The translations under genes were made by a program, and so were the position numbers. The notes below the pieces were generated by a model, which saw only the letters and a list, made by a program, of their open reading frames with translations, was not told where the DNA came from and made no database searches. From Campylobacter concisus (lineage in GTDB: Bacteria; Campylobacterota; Campylobacteria; Campylobacterales; Campylobacteraceae), in NCBI RefSeq assembly GCF_003048575.1, contig NZ_PIRZ01000004.1, positions 124,001-188,000 on the forward strand: 64,000 nt of DNA, in the 5' to 3' direction. Shown in pieces: positions 36,185-45,461 of the stretch (position 1 is the stretch's first letter; every line of letters begins with the position of its first letter).

Positions 36185-37133
36185 TGATGTCCTTTATTAG
36201 AAGTTTTGTACTTCGTTGATGATCTACTTTTAGTGATATTAAAACTTTGCGTTTATCGAGAGGTGGGTTAAATTTACACTCAAAAACACCATTTGTCATA
36301 GGTACCTTTTTAAAGCCATTAAAGCCAGTCATAAAAAAACTACCTTCACTAGCATTTGTATCGGTTTTGATGATTAGCTTGTCGATCGCATTATTTTGCG
36401 GATAGCCCTCTGGAAATATCCACTGGGCATTTAGAAATTTACTATTAAATGTTAGTGCTATTTTGGTACCGTTCATTACGGGCGTTCTATAAAGATCGTA
36501 AACATCACTTTTGTCTGAAACAGCACCTGAGTTTTGGTTTAAAAGGGCTAAAAAACCAAATTCTTTTGCAAGTTTTACAACTCGACTATCAATCTCACCA
36601 TAAGGTACTGCAAAAAATTTTGGTTTATAACCCATATGCTTTTCAAATGTTTCTACACCTTTTTGAAAATCTTCTCTTAGTGCCTCATCACTAAGTTTGG
36701 TCATCCTTGGGTGCGCGTATGAGTGGTAGCCAATCTCGCCATAAGCCTCAAGTTCTTTAATCTGATCAAAATCCAAATAATCGCCATATTTATTTGCACT
36801 GGCTTCCACATAAAGCATTAGCGCAAATGGATAGTTATACTCTTTAAATACACTAAGGGCCTTGTCATAGAAACTTTTATAACCATCATCTACAGTGATG
36901 ACGATCCAGTTATCAGGTATTTTTTCACCAGCATTTACAGCATCGACTAGCTTTGAGAGTTTAACGACTTCATAGCCATTATTTTTGAAATATTCAAACT
37001 GCTCTCTTAAATTTTTAATAGAAATATCAGTGCTTGTATGTCTTGGATCATCAAAGCGATGATAGACTAAAATATGAGCGTCTGCTAAAGCAAATGTTAG
37101 CGCCAAGAATGACGCTAAAAGTGTTTTTATCAT
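36174..37133 (-). CDS. Exported polysaccharide deacetylase
   Basis: A 319-residue protein with signal peptide ([12 protein letters not shown]) and a NodB-type deacetylase domain: [18 protein letters not shown] (metal Asp), [14 protein letters not shown] (His-x3-His) and [10 protein letters not shown]. It would remove acetyl groups from a glycan in the periplasm. It lies between secG and frr in an overlapping minus-strand unit. Confidence 0.9.
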   Translation of the reverse strand: MIKTLLASFLALTFALADAHILVYHRFDDPRHTSTDISIKNLREQFEYFKNNGYEVVKLSKLVDAVNAGEKIPDNWIVITVDDGYKSFYDKALSVFKEYNYPFALMLYVEASANKYGDYLDFDQIKELEAYGEIGYHSYAHPRMTKLSDEALREDFQKGVETFEKHMGYKPKFFAVPYGEIDSRVVKLAKEFGFLALLNQNSGAVSDKSDVYDLYRTPVMNGTKIALTFNSKFLNAQWIFPEGYPQNNAIDKLIIKTDTNASEGSFFMTGFNGFKKVPMTNGVFECKFNPPLDKRKVLISLKVDHQRSTKLLIKDINAK

Positions 37134-37135
37134 TG

Positions 37136-37465
37136 TTATTTTGCTGGAGTTTGTGGTGCGCTAGGAGCTGATGGTACGTCGTTTGATTTTGGTATGACTA
37201 GAGATTTACTATCGACGCTATCAACGATAGAGCGCTTTAGATCTTTATTGTAGAAGTATCCAAGTGCAAGTGTATTTAAGATAAATAAAATACCTATAAT
37301 AAAAGTAAATTTAGCTAAAAATCCAGCTGGTCCTTTTGCTCCAAAAAGACTTTCGTTGCTTCCGCTATATGCCCCAAGTCCGATAGATGAGCTTTTTTGA
37401 AGTAAAACAGCGATAGTTATTATGACAGCTAGCGCAAACTGTAAGATCAAAAATATTAAACTCAC
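37136..37465 (-). CDS. secG: Protein translocase subunit SecG
   Basis: A 109-residue membrane subunit of the SecYEG channel: two helices (about residues 2-22 and 54-74) flanking the conserved LLQKSSSIGLGAYSG and FGAKGPAGFLAK. The C-terminus is extended and Pro/Ala-rich (PSAPSAPQTPAK). It ends 2 bases before the deacetylase ATG. Confidence 0.93.
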   Translation of the reverse strand: MSLIFLILQFALAVIITIAVLLQKSSSIGLGAYSGSNESLFGAKGPAGFLAKFTFIIGILFILNTLALGYFYNKDLKRSIVDSVDSKSLVIPKSNDVPSAPSAPQTPAK

Positions 37466-37531
37466 GAAATTTCCTTTAAATTTTTAAAAATAATTGATTG
37501 CGATTATACAAGAAAAGATTTAAATTTTTAG

Positions 37532-37915
37532 TTAAAGTTCTTTCTCAAGCTCATAAAGCTCGTATCTTATGCCTTTAAAAAGCTCGGCTTGTTCTAAATT
37601 TATGAGCTTAAAGCACTCTTCAAGCACACGAGCACTTTCCTGGGCGCGCTTGAAATTTGCAGTGACTATATCGTCTAAATTTTCTCTAGCTTGCTCGCTT
37701 TTTGTGCTAGTTTTTAAAACGTCGTTTTGAGAATTTCTAAATTTTAAAAATTCTTTTTGCGGGATCTTTGCCTTGTGACGGAGGGATTTTATCTTATAGG
37801 CGAGTTTGGCGTCATCAAAGACATATCTTTTTATATCTTCAACAACGCGAAGCCCTTCTTTTAGCCTATTTAGATTCGCATCTATTACTCGGTAGATGCG
37901 CTCATCTTTAGTCAT
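37532..37915 (-). CDS. ThiD2-like domain protein
   Basis: A 127-residue cytosolic protein with YRVIDANLNRLKEGLRVVEDIKRY and NFKRAQESARVLEECFKL, matching the ThiD2 domain (PF17792) that in other bacteria is fused to thiamine-phosphate synthase ThiE. It lacks the ThiE barrel, so the common label of thiamine-phosphate pyrophosphorylase is misleading. It overlaps the YccA gene upstream by 8 bases. Confidence 0.78.
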   Translation of the reverse strand: MTKDERIYRVIDANLNRLKEGLRVVEDIKRYVFDDAKLAYKIKSLRHKAKIPQKEFLKFRNSQNDVLKTSTKSEQARENLDDIVTANFKRAQESARVLEECFKLINLEQAELFKGIRYELYELEKEL

Positions 37916-38606
37916 TTCTATTAAAAATTCCTAAAATTTGTAGTAATGATGTAAATAGATTTACAAAATCAAGATACAAAGCAACTGCGCCTTCAACTGG
38001 TGTTTCGTAGTTTCCACGGATAATATTTTGCGTATCAAAAAGTATATATGCGCTAAATAAGATCGATGAAATACTTGCGATTACAAGTTGAAACATTGTA
38101 CTTTTAACGAAAATATTGATAATAGCTGCTGCAACGATAATAATTAAAGTTATGAACAACATTTTACCCATTGTTGTAAAGTCACGTTTTGTATTCATTG
38201 CAAAGACACTTAACGCACCAAAAGCAACTGTTGTTAGTCCAAATGCTTGAGCTACAATACCAGCTCCACTTGGCATAGCCAAGATCGCTGAAAGTAGCGG
38301 AGTTAGCGTAAGGCCACTTATAAAAGTAAATGCAAATAGAAGTATTAAATTTAATCCCTCTTTACGTTTAGCTGCCATTAAGCCAAAAAGTAGTGCAAAC
38401 TCGACTATAACAAGTCCCCAAAACAAAAATCTATTTGCTGTAAAAACGCTAGCAATGCTAATGCCTACATAAGCGCCAGCTGTTGCTGAAAGTAGTGATG
38501 CTGCAAAAAGTTGATAAGTTTGTTTTATAAAAGTGCTTAGTGAGCTTTGAGAATACGCAAGTTCTTCTTGATTTTGTTTTGCGTAGTTTCTATCATACAG
38601 ACTCAT
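37908..38606 (-). CDS. Bax inhibitor-1/YccA family membrane protein
   Basis: A 232-residue protein with about seven membrane helices, ending FVNLFTSLLQILGIFNRND. Family sequences VFAMNTKRDFTTMGKMLF and FDTQNIIRGNYETPVEGAVALYLDFVNLF are clear; the Asp pair in the last segments is the pH-sensing pair in BI-1 calcium-leak relatives. Exact function here unknown. AAGGAG lies before the ATG. Confidence 0.9.
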   Translation of the reverse strand: MSLYDRNYAKQNQEELAYSQSSLSTFIKQTYQLFAASLLSATAGAYVGISIASVFTANRFLFWGLVIVEFALLFGLMAAKRKEGLNLILLFAFTFISGLTLTPLLSAILAMPSGAGIVAQAFGLTTVAFGALSVFAMNTKRDFTTMGKMLFITLIIIVAAAIINIFVKSTMFQLVIASISSILFSAYILFDTQNIIRGNYETPVEGAVALYLDFVNLFTSLLQILGIFNRND

Positions 38607-38736
38607 TTTATCTCCTTATGAATTTTTGAATGAGTTTAGCCTAAAATAATTAAACAATGAATAAAAAGAATTTTAACAAATTATATTAGTTAAAAATTTA
38701 TATATTAAAGTATTTTTTAGATTAAATAAAAGTTGC

Positions 38737-38742
38737 TATAAT
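38737..38742 (+). promoter_or_regulatory. -10 element of the carbonic anhydrase operon
   Basis: TATAAT in TTGCTATAATCG, 34 bases before the carbonic anhydrase ATG. Confidence 0.6.
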
Positions 38743-38776
38743 CGCGTAAAAATATAAAAAATGGAGATAAATTTCT

Positions 38777-39421
38777 ATGGATGACTCGCTACTTGAAGGT
38801 GCGGTAAAATTTATGGAAGATGGCTTTTTGGAGCATGAAGAGCTTTTTAAAAGTCTACAAAATAGACAAGACCCACATACCCTTTTTATATCCTGTGTCG
38901 ATTCAAGAGTGGTGCCGAATTTGATAACAAACTGCCTTCCAGGCGAGCTTTTTATGGTGCGAAATATAGCAAACATCGTGCCACCTTATAGAGTGAGCGA
39001 GGAATTTTTGGCAACGACTTCGGCTATCGAATATGCATTAGAGCTTTTAAATATCAAAAATATCATTATTTGCGGACACTCTGACTGCGGCGGATGTGCA
39101 GCACTTTATATGGATGAAAAAAAGCTCAAAACTACGCCAAATGTTAGAAATTGGATAAAGCTAATAGAACCAATTAAGAGAGAAGTACTTAAATTTACAA
39201 GCGACGATCCAGCAAAGATGGCGTGGCTAACTGAGAGATTAAATGTGATAAATTCGATCGAAAATATAATGACTTATCCGAATGTAAAAGAGGAATATGA
39301 AAGAGGCAACCTTCAAATTTATGGCTGGCACTACATTATAGAAACTGGTGAAATTTTCAGCTACGATTTAAAAGAGGGCACATTCAAACTTTTAGCAGAT
39401 AAAAGGGGTGAAAATGCGTAA
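38777..39421 (+). CDS. Beta-class carbonic anhydrase
   Basis: A 214-residue zinc enzyme for CO2/bicarbonate exchange. Zinc ligands: Cys in SCVDSRVVPN, with the Asp-Arg dyad, and His/Cys in GHSDCGGCAAL. NIANIVPPY and EYALELL are typical. It is the first gene of a plus-strand run and overlaps the MscS gene by 8 bases. In capnophilic Campylobacter such an enzyme supplies bicarbonate. Confidence 0.95.
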   Translation: MDDSLLEGAVKFMEDGFLEHEELFKSLQNRQDPHTLFISCVDSRVVPNLITNCLPGELFMVRNIANIVPPYRVSEEFLATTSAIEYALELLNIKNIIICGHSDCGGCAALYMDEKKLKTTPNVRNWIKLIEPIKREVLKFTSDDPAKMAWLTERLNVINSIENIMTYPNVKEEYERGNLQIYGWHYIIETGEIFSYDLKEGTFKLLADKRGENA

Positions 39422-41258
39422 AATTTTAACCATCGTCTTGCTCTCATTTTTAACTCTTTTTGGTGCCGAAGATAATAAAACGCAAGAAGAAAGCATCATA
39501 AGCCTAACAAATCAGATCTTAACTTTAAATAATCAAATCCAGATTATAAAAGCACAGCAAAAAGATACAAACTCTTCAAAAACAGATAATTCAAATTTAG
39601 CCAGCCTTCAGAAGAAGAAGAACGATCTTTTGGAAAAAATTCCGCTATATATCATGCAGATTGAAGTGACTCAAAGCGATATTGACAAATTTATTTTGCA
39701 AAAAAATAATCTAGAAAAAAAAGTAGCTAGACTAGAAAAACAATCAAATAAAGACGCTTATATCCAAAGTGCCATTGAACTTGAAAAGATGAAAGTCGAC
39801 TACGCTTACTACTCGGCACTCATCAGCCTTGAAGAGATATTTAAAAAGGGTGCTAAGGCAAATTCTATCAAAGAGGTGATAGATAACGGACTTTTAAATT
39901 TACAAACAAATTCTTACGTCAGTATAAAAGAGCTAAAAGATTCTCTAAATGAGACTTCAAGCTCTTACGATAACGCATTTGCCGAGCTTGATTTAAAAAA
40001 AGAGACTGATGAGGAAATTTTAATCTATCTTAAAAACAATGCCGATCTTCTAAGCTCAAGCATGATCTTATCAGAGCTAAATTTAGTCGATACGGTCGAA
40101 TATATAAATAAGCTAACTTCTATAAATTCGGCAAAATTTAATGTTGGTAAGATCGTAGTTATAATCGTAGTATTTTTATTTTTTGTCTCACTTACAAGAA
40201 TTCTTGCCAAACTCACGTACTGGCTTATGTCACTTATTGCCTCTGGTGAAGGTGTAAAGGAGGCAAAGGATCAGATAGTAGATATCGTTAAAAAGCCTAT
40301 CTCTGCACTTCTTATCATTTATGCACTAAATATTTGTATCGGTGTTGCCTTTTATCCAGTACCAGTGCCACTAACTCTAGCAAATATATTCTCGATCGTC
40401 TATATAGTCGCATTTTCATGGCTTGTTTTAACCATCCTAAATGGTTATGGCATAGTAATAATCGATAAAATCGCTCAAAAAAGCAGACGAAAAGAGGTTG
40501 TAAATTTAGTTTTAAAAGTAGTCTATGTAATTGTATTAATAATTGCACTTTTACTAATTCTTCAAAAGCTTGGCTTTGATATATCAGCGCTCATAGCCTC
40601 ACTTGGTATCGGTGGTCTTGCTGTTGCATTTGCGGCAAAAGACATCATCGCAAACTTCTTTGCCTCTGTTATGATGCTCTTTGATAACTCATTTTCGCAA
40701 GGAGACTGGATAGTTTGTGGTGATATAGAGGGTACTGTTGTTGAGGTTGGCTTTAGAAAGACGACTATCAGAAGTTTTGATAATGCTTTAATCTTTGTGC
40801 CAAACTCAAAACTGGCAAGTGATCCTGTTAGAAACTGGAGCAGAAGAAAAGTCGGTAGACGTATCAGAATGCTAATTGGTATTGAGTATGGAGCGACAAC
40901 TGATGAGATTAAAAAATGTGTAGATGATATAAAAACTATGTTGATAAATCATCCAGATATTGCCAAAAGTGAGGATATAACAGCAAAGAAAAAAGGGCTA
41001 AAATATAGACAAAGTATAGTTTCAGTTGATGATTATGCTGGATATAAATCAAATTTATTTGTCGTGGTTGATGATTTTGCAGATAGCTCGATAAATATCT
41101 TAGTTTATTGTTTTGCAAAGACTATCGTTTGGGGAGAATTTTTAGATGTCAAACAAGATGTAATGCTAAAGATTATGGATATTTTAAAGCAAAATGGTCT
41201 AAATTTCGCATTCCCAAGCCAAAGCTTGTATATTGAAAGTGTCAAAGATAAAATTTAA
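39414..41258 (+). CDS. MscS-family mechanosensitive channel
   Basis: A 614-residue inner-membrane channel. ATG 39414 follows AAAAGGGG by five bases and is preferred to the GTG two codons upstream. Order: signal peptide (to about 18), periplasmic coiled coil (20-240), membrane helices (about 245-400), and the MscS pore and beta domain with SALIASLGIGGLAVAFAAKD, FDNSFSQGDWIVCG and KTTIRSFDNALIFVPNSK. It relieves osmotic downshock. Overlap with the carbonic anhydrase gene suggests coupled expression. Confidence 0.93.
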   Translation: MRKILTIVLLSFLTLFGAEDNKTQEESIISLTNQILTLNNQIQIIKAQQKDTNSSKTDNSNLASLQKKKNDLLEKIPLYIMQIEVTQSDIDKFILQKNNLEKKVARLEKQSNKDAYIQSAIELEKMKVDYAYYSALISLEEIFKKGAKANSIKEVIDNGLLNLQTNSYVSIKELKDSLNETSSSYDNAFAELDLKKETDEEILIYLKNNADLLSSSMILSELNLVDTVEYINKLTSINSAKFNVGKIVVIIVVFLFFVSLTRILAKLTYWLMSLIASGEGVKEAKDQIVDIVKKPISALLIIYALNICIGVAFYPVPVPLTLANIFSIVYIVAFSWLVLTILNGYGIVIIDKIAQKSRRKEVVNLVLKVVYVIVLIIALLLILQKLGFDISALIASLGIGGLAVAFAAKDIIANFFASVMMLFDNSFSQGDWIVCGDIEGTVVEVGFRKTTIRSFDNALIFVPNSKLASDPVRNWSRRKVGRRIRMLIGIEYGATTDEIKKCVDDIKTMLINHPDIAKSEDITAKKKGLKYRQSIVSVDDYAGYKSNLFVVVDDFADSSINILVYCFAKTIVWGEFLDVKQDVMLKIMDILKQNGLNFAFPSQSLYIESVKDKI

Positions 41259-41268
41259 GGAGAAAACA

Positions 41269-41427
41269 ATGAGTGATGATTTTGACTATGAAGAAGTAGA
41301 AGAAGACTACTCTGAATTTAATGACGATGAGGACGATAGTAGCGATAGTTATGACTATAATTACGATGAAAATGACTACAACTACGAAGATAGTGACGAG
41401 GACGAAGATAGTTACGACTCTTATTAG
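41269..41427 (+). CDS. Extremely acidic 52-aa protein
   Basis: ATG 41269 follows TAAGGAG by 6 bases, 10 bases after the MscS stop. The protein uses only Met, Ser, Asp, Glu, Tyr, Asn, Phe and Val, with no Lys, Arg or His, and begins MSDDFDYEEVEEDYSEF. It should be disordered with a very large negative charge. It is not a known family to me; it could buffer cations, mimic nucleic acid, or bind a basic partner. A clean ribosome binding site supports a real gene; biased composition alone would not. Confidence 0.75.
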   Translation: MSDDFDYEEVEEDYSEFNDDEDDSSDSYDYNYDENDYNYEDSDEDEDSYDSY

Positions 41428-41473
41428 AATGACTTAATGAAATTTAATGGAATAAATTTACAGGGAGTTTTGT

Positions 41474-42553
41474 TTGACACACGATTTTGTAGATCAAAGT
41501 AGTTATAAAGCGATCGATGATATCTATAAAACGATATTAGACGTTATGATAGCTACGAATGCACTATCTTTGTTGCTTTTTATGATCATAGCTACACCAC
41601 TACTTTTTATGTGCTTATTATTTATAGCAGCTGGTATATTGCTTAGAATAAAATTCGACATAAAATATAGAGTATTGATATCCCTTGCATTTCACCTAAA
41701 TATCATATTACTTGTTACTATTATTGTTACTACTATGGGTTGGAATACTGGAATTTGGATAATACTTGTTGGTGTAATTTTTATAAACTACTTCCTAGCG
41801 TTTGATTCAAAGAGTCTTACTTATATAATGGCATTTTTAGAATTAATCTTGCTTATACTTCTTTATTTTATTCATAAAGATGAGGCGCCGCTGATTCCAT
41901 CAGCTATACGAGGAACGATAGTTGTGTGCAGTATTGTTTTTGCTTTTTTTATTGTTTTAAGACTTTCAATGTTTGCAGATGTTATCACGTCTAGTGGATA
42001 TCAGCAAATAAGAAAAGAGACAGAAGAGCTTGAAAAGGACTCAAAACATGATTTTTTAACGCAGCTTTTAAATAGAAGAACAATAGAAAAAACTTTAAAA
42101 TACGAGCTAAGTGCTAATAAAGAAAGAAGCGGCAATACAAATTTAGTCATAATGCTAGGCGATATTGATAATTTTAAAAAAATAAACGATACATACGGGC
42201 ATGACTGCGGTGATGAGGTCTTAAAAGATGTAGCCAGTGCTTTGAAGAAATCATTTAGAGGTAAAGACTATGTTTGCCGCTGGGGTGGAGAAGAATTTTT
42301 GATAATCTTGCCCGATACAAAGATAGAATTTATCCACGAAGTGAGCAAAAGACTTAAAAAACAGATAAACAACGCAAAGCTTCCAGATAAAACTCCAGTT
42401 ACTATGACCTTTGGAATGCTAATATGCGCAAATGGTATTGAGGTGGATTTTGAGCAAGCTATAACTTTAGTAGATAAGCTGCTTTACGAAGGCAAGCAAA
42501 ATGGCAAAGATCGTATCGAATTAGAAATTTTAAAAAAGGGTTCGGATGCGTAG
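41474..42553 (+). CDS. Membrane diguanylate cyclase (GGDEF)
   Basis: A 359-residue protein with about six N-terminal membrane helices (residues 20-175) and a GGDEF domain (about 190-355): DFLTQLLNRRTIEK, MLGDIDNFKKINDTYGHDCGD and the active site RWGGEEFL, with inhibitory-site RGKD five residues before it. It should make cyclic di-GMP. TTG 74-76 of the 41,400s (41474) follows GGGAG; no nearby ATG fits. It overlaps the second cyclase by 8 bases. Confidence 0.92.
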   Translation: MTHDFVDQSSYKAIDDIYKTILDVMIATNALSLLLFMIIATPLLFMCLLFIAAGILLRIKFDIKYRVLISLAFHLNIILLVTIIVTTMGWNTGIWIILVGVIFINYFLAFDSKSLTYIMAFLELILLILLYFIHKDEAPLIPSAIRGTIVVCSIVFAFFIVLRLSMFADVITSSGYQQIRKETEELEKDSKHDFLTQLLNRRTIEKTLKYELSANKERSGNTNLVIMLGDIDNFKKINDTYGHDCGDEVLKDVASALKKSFRGKDYVCRWGGEEFLIILPDTKIEFIHEVSKRLKKQINNAKLPDKTPVTMTFGMLICANGIEVDFEQAITLVDKLLYEGKQNGKDRIELEILKKGSDA

Positions 42554-43598
42554 AATTTCACTCTATACGACCCAAAAACTTATCATATTTTCAATATTAT
42601 TAACTCACGTCTGTTATTTTTTTATTTTTTTATTTATGAAAGAAGAAATTCTAGCAGTTACGAATATATTTTCAGTAGCAACCTATCTTTTTCTTTTAAG
42701 GCTTATTTACGATAGTCCTGAAAATAACAAGATAACAATGGTAATAGTCCAGCTTGAAATTTTATTCCATGCATTGGTTTGTATGCTAATACTTGGATGG
42801 GGATACGGTTTTGGGTTGTTGTTTTTAGCGTCGTCTCTAATACTATTTTTTACTTCATTTACCTATAAATTTTTTAACTACATAATAGTTGCGGTGCAAA
42901 TAATTTTATCCATAGCCTGCTATGTATATTTAGATGGCCAGCCTGTAAAAGATTTTGATGGCTTTAAAGATTTACTTTTTGTTTTTAACTTAAGTATGGT
43001 TTGTATATTTTCGGTTGTTGTTTCGTATCTTTTGGAGAGCTCAAATTTATTTATATTTTTAAGCATCTTAGAGGAAAAAGAGATGGCTGAAAATATCTTA
43101 AATCACGATCCATTAACAGGACTTTTAAATCGTACTTCGATGCAGAAAATTTTAAGTCAAAACGATCTTTATAAAAATAGGGACTTTGCTATCGTTATGT
43201 GCGATATTGATAACTTTAAAAAGATAAATGATACCTATGGACACGGCGCAGGAGATGCTGTTTTAAGAAGCTTATCAGGCATATTTAAAAACACATTTAG
43301 AGATAAAGATAGAGTAGCTAGATTTGGTGGAGAAGAATTTTTAGCAGTCGTCTTGGGCGTAAAAAAAGACGCAGCTGTAAGTATCGTAGAGCGTGTGAGA
43401 GAGACTTTGAGTAAAAATATAGTTGAGTTTGAAAACATAAAGATCAACGCAACTATGACTTTTGGAGTAGTTGCTCATGATGGTACGGGAGAATTTAGCT
43501 TAGAAAAGATGATAAAACAAGCTGATAATCTACTTTATGCTGGTAAGAGAAGTGGTAAAAATATCGTTATGAGTGCGGATTACGACTCAAAAGCATAA
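42546..43598 (+). CDS. Membrane diguanylate cyclase (GGDEF), second copy
   Basis: A 350-residue protein with the same plan: six membrane helices, then DPLTGLLNRTSMQK, MCDIDNFKKINDTYGHGAGD and active site RFGGEEFL, with RDKD five residues before it. The C-terminal domain is close to that of the preceding gene and the membrane half is divergent, so the pair looks like an old duplication. Overlap of 8 bases couples them. Confidence 0.92.
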   Translation: MRRISLYTTQKLIIFSILLTHVCYFFIFLFMKEEILAVTNIFSVATYLFLLRLIYDSPENNKITMVIVQLEILFHALVCMLILGWGYGFGLLFLASSLILFFTSFTYKFFNYIIVAVQIILSIACYVYLDGQPVKDFDGFKDLLFVFNLSMVCIFSVVVSYLLESSNLFIFLSILEEKEMAENILNHDPLTGLLNRTSMQKILSQNDLYKNRDFAIVMCDIDNFKKINDTYGHGAGDAVLRSLSGIFKNTFRDKDRVARFGGEEFLAVVLGVKKDAAVSIVERVRETLSKNIVEFENIKINATMTFGVVAHDGTGEFSLEKMIKQADNLLYAGKRSGKNIVMSADYDSKA

Positions 43599-43624
43599 AT
43601 TTAGAGGCCTGAGCCTCTAAATTT
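43597..43624. terminator. Bidirectional terminator between cyclase and TRAP genes
   Basis: A perfect 12-bp stem AAATTTAGAGGC/GCCTCTAAATTT with loop CTGA, between the convergent GGDEF and dctM genes. The dctM stop complement begins at its last base. Confidence 0.88.
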
Positions 43625-44907
43625 TAATGTCCATACATTATGTTTGGCAACCAAAGAGAAATTTGTGGTATATAAGTAACTAAGATAAGGCCAAAGAACA
43701 AGGTCAGCGTCCACGGCAAGCATGCCATGATGACCTCTTTTAAGTTCATATTTGTAAGACCGCTTGCGACAAATAAATTTAGTCCAACAGGCGGAGTCAC
43801 CATGCCTATCTCCATATTTACAACTAAGATAATGCCAAAATGTATCGGATCTATGCCAAGCTGCGTAGCTATCGGAAGCAAGAGTGGAACCATGATCATG
43901 ATAACGCTTGAAGGCTCCATGAACTGACCCATGATAAAGAGCAAGATATTTACAAATATCAAAAATCCTATCATACCGATATTTGCATCAAGTATCATCG
44001 AAGCGATTGCTTGAGGGATCTGCTCGCTAGTTAGCAAATATGCAAAAACAACGGCGTTTGCGATGATGAAAAATATCATAGCTGTTGTAAGAGCCGAGTC
44101 TAGGCAGATATCCCAAAGATCTTTTATCTTTATATCTCTATATATAAAAAGTGAGATAAATAACGCATAGACCGCGCTTGCCGCAGCAGCTTCTGTCGGA
44201 GTAAAAATGCCTCCATAAATTCCGCCGATGACCACAACGACGATCAAAAGTGCCCAAAATGCTTTGGCAAATTTCTGCACTCTTACTTTAAATGGCTCAG
44301 CCTTAGTTGCTTTAAAGCCAAGTTTTTTTGCGCCAACATAAGTTTGAACTAGCATAAAAGCTCCAAGCATGAGACCAGGCACAACGCCTGCCATAAAAAG
44401 CTTACCAATACTTACCTCAGCTGTTACACCATAAACTATCATAACAACTGAAGGTGGGATCAAAATTCCAAGCGAGCCAGCTGTAGTTATGCCGCCTACT
44501 GCGTACTCTTTTGGATAGCCAGCCTCTTTTATCGCTGCAAACATAATTGAGCCAATAGCTACAACCGTCGCAGGCGAGCTTCCAGAGACCGCTGCAAAGA
44601 TGATGCAGGCAAATATCGCACTCATAGGCAAGCCACCTGGCAAGTGTCCGACCATAGACTTTGCAAAGTCGATGATACGTCTTGCTGAGCCACCTTTACT
44701 TAGTAAATTTCCAGCCAAGATAAACATCGGTATCGCCATTAGCGAAAATTTATTGATACCGTCAAATATGAGCTGCGGGATCGTAGCGACGTCGATATCT
44801 GTAAAAAATATCATCGTCAAAACCGTGCTCGTTCCCAGCGAAACCGCCACTGGCACGCCTATTAGCATCAGTGCAAAAAGTAGGATAAATAAAAATGCTA
44901 TTGTCAT
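43624..44907 (-). CDS. dctM: TRAP transporter large permease subunit (DctM)
   Basis: A 427-residue protein with about 12 membrane helices that couples sodium to solute entry. Signatures: FILAGNLLSKGGSARRIIDFA, HLPGGLPMSAIFACIIFAAVSGSSPATVVAIGS and EPSSVIMIMVPLLLPIA. It lies 11 bases after dctQ with GGAGAAAAAAG upstream. C4-dicarboxylates are the usual but unproven substrate. Confidence 0.95.
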   Translation of the reverse strand: MTIAFLFILLFALMLIGVPVAVSLGTSTVLTMIFFTDIDVATIPQLIFDGINKFSLMAIPMFILAGNLLSKGGSARRIIDFAKSMVGHLPGGLPMSAIFACIIFAAVSGSSPATVVAIGSIMFAAIKEAGYPKEYAVGGITTAGSLGILIPPSVVMIVYGVTAEVSIGKLFMAGVVPGLMLGAFMLVQTYVGAKKLGFKATKAEPFKVRVQKFAKAFWALLIVVVVIGGIYGGIFTPTEAAAASAVYALFISLFIYRDIKIKDLWDICLDSALTTAMIFFIIANAVVFAYLLTSEQIPQAIASMILDANIGMIGFLIFVNILLFIMGQFMEPSSVIMIMVPLLLPIATQLGIDPIHFGIILVVNMEIGMVTPPVGLNLFVASGLTNMNLKEVIMACLPWTLTLFFGLILVTYIPQISLWLPNIMYGH

Positions 44908-44918
44908 CTTTTTTCTCC

Positions 44919-45461
44919 TTAATCTTTGACTACGCTACCATGAGCTAGCTCATGTGCTTCGTTGCTTACGACATTTTCTGCAGGCGTTAGAGCTACTTTT
45001 ATGGCTTTTTCAGTCGAGCGGTAACTAGCTGTAACGAAGGCTATTGGAAGTACTATCATAGGGACCCATTGAGGTATGCCAAGGTCTATTATCATCTGCT
45101 CGATCTCGTGAAGAATTTGTAGATAATCAATAGAATAAGCTGCGATAAATAACAAAAATACAGTGGTTAGCACATGAGAAAAGATTAAACATGCTTTTGC
45201 AAGGGCTGGTGGAAATTTTTCAACCAAAATAGTTACACTGACGTGAATACCCTTATTAAAGCCGTATGCTGCGGCAAAAAACGCTGACCAGATAAAAAGA
45301 TAGTTTGATAGCTCGCTTGCCCAAGACCAGCTTTTATCGAAAAAATATCTAGCCATAACATTTGCAAAGGCCAGCAATGTTCCACTAGCTAGCCCGACTA
45401 CTGCGATAGTTTTATTTAGTGAGGCTATCGCTATATCAAGGACATTAAAAAAGCTCTTCAT
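44919..45461 (-). CDS. dctQ: TRAP transporter small permease subunit (DctQ)
   Basis: A 180-residue protein with four membrane helices and the DctQ signature NVMARYFFDKSWSWASELSNYLFIW. It partners DctM. Its start overlaps the dctP stop by one base. The C-terminal tail is cytoplasmic and carries two His. Confidence 0.94.
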   Translation of the reverse strand: MKSFFNVLDIAIASLNKTIAVVGLASGTLLAFANVMARYFFDKSWSWASELSNYLFIWSAFFAAAYGFNKGIHVSVTILVEKFPPALAKACLIFSHVLTTVFLLFIAAYSIDYLQILHEIEQMIIDLGIPQWVPMIVLPIAFVTASYRSTEKAIKVALTPAENVVSNEAHELAHGSVVKD

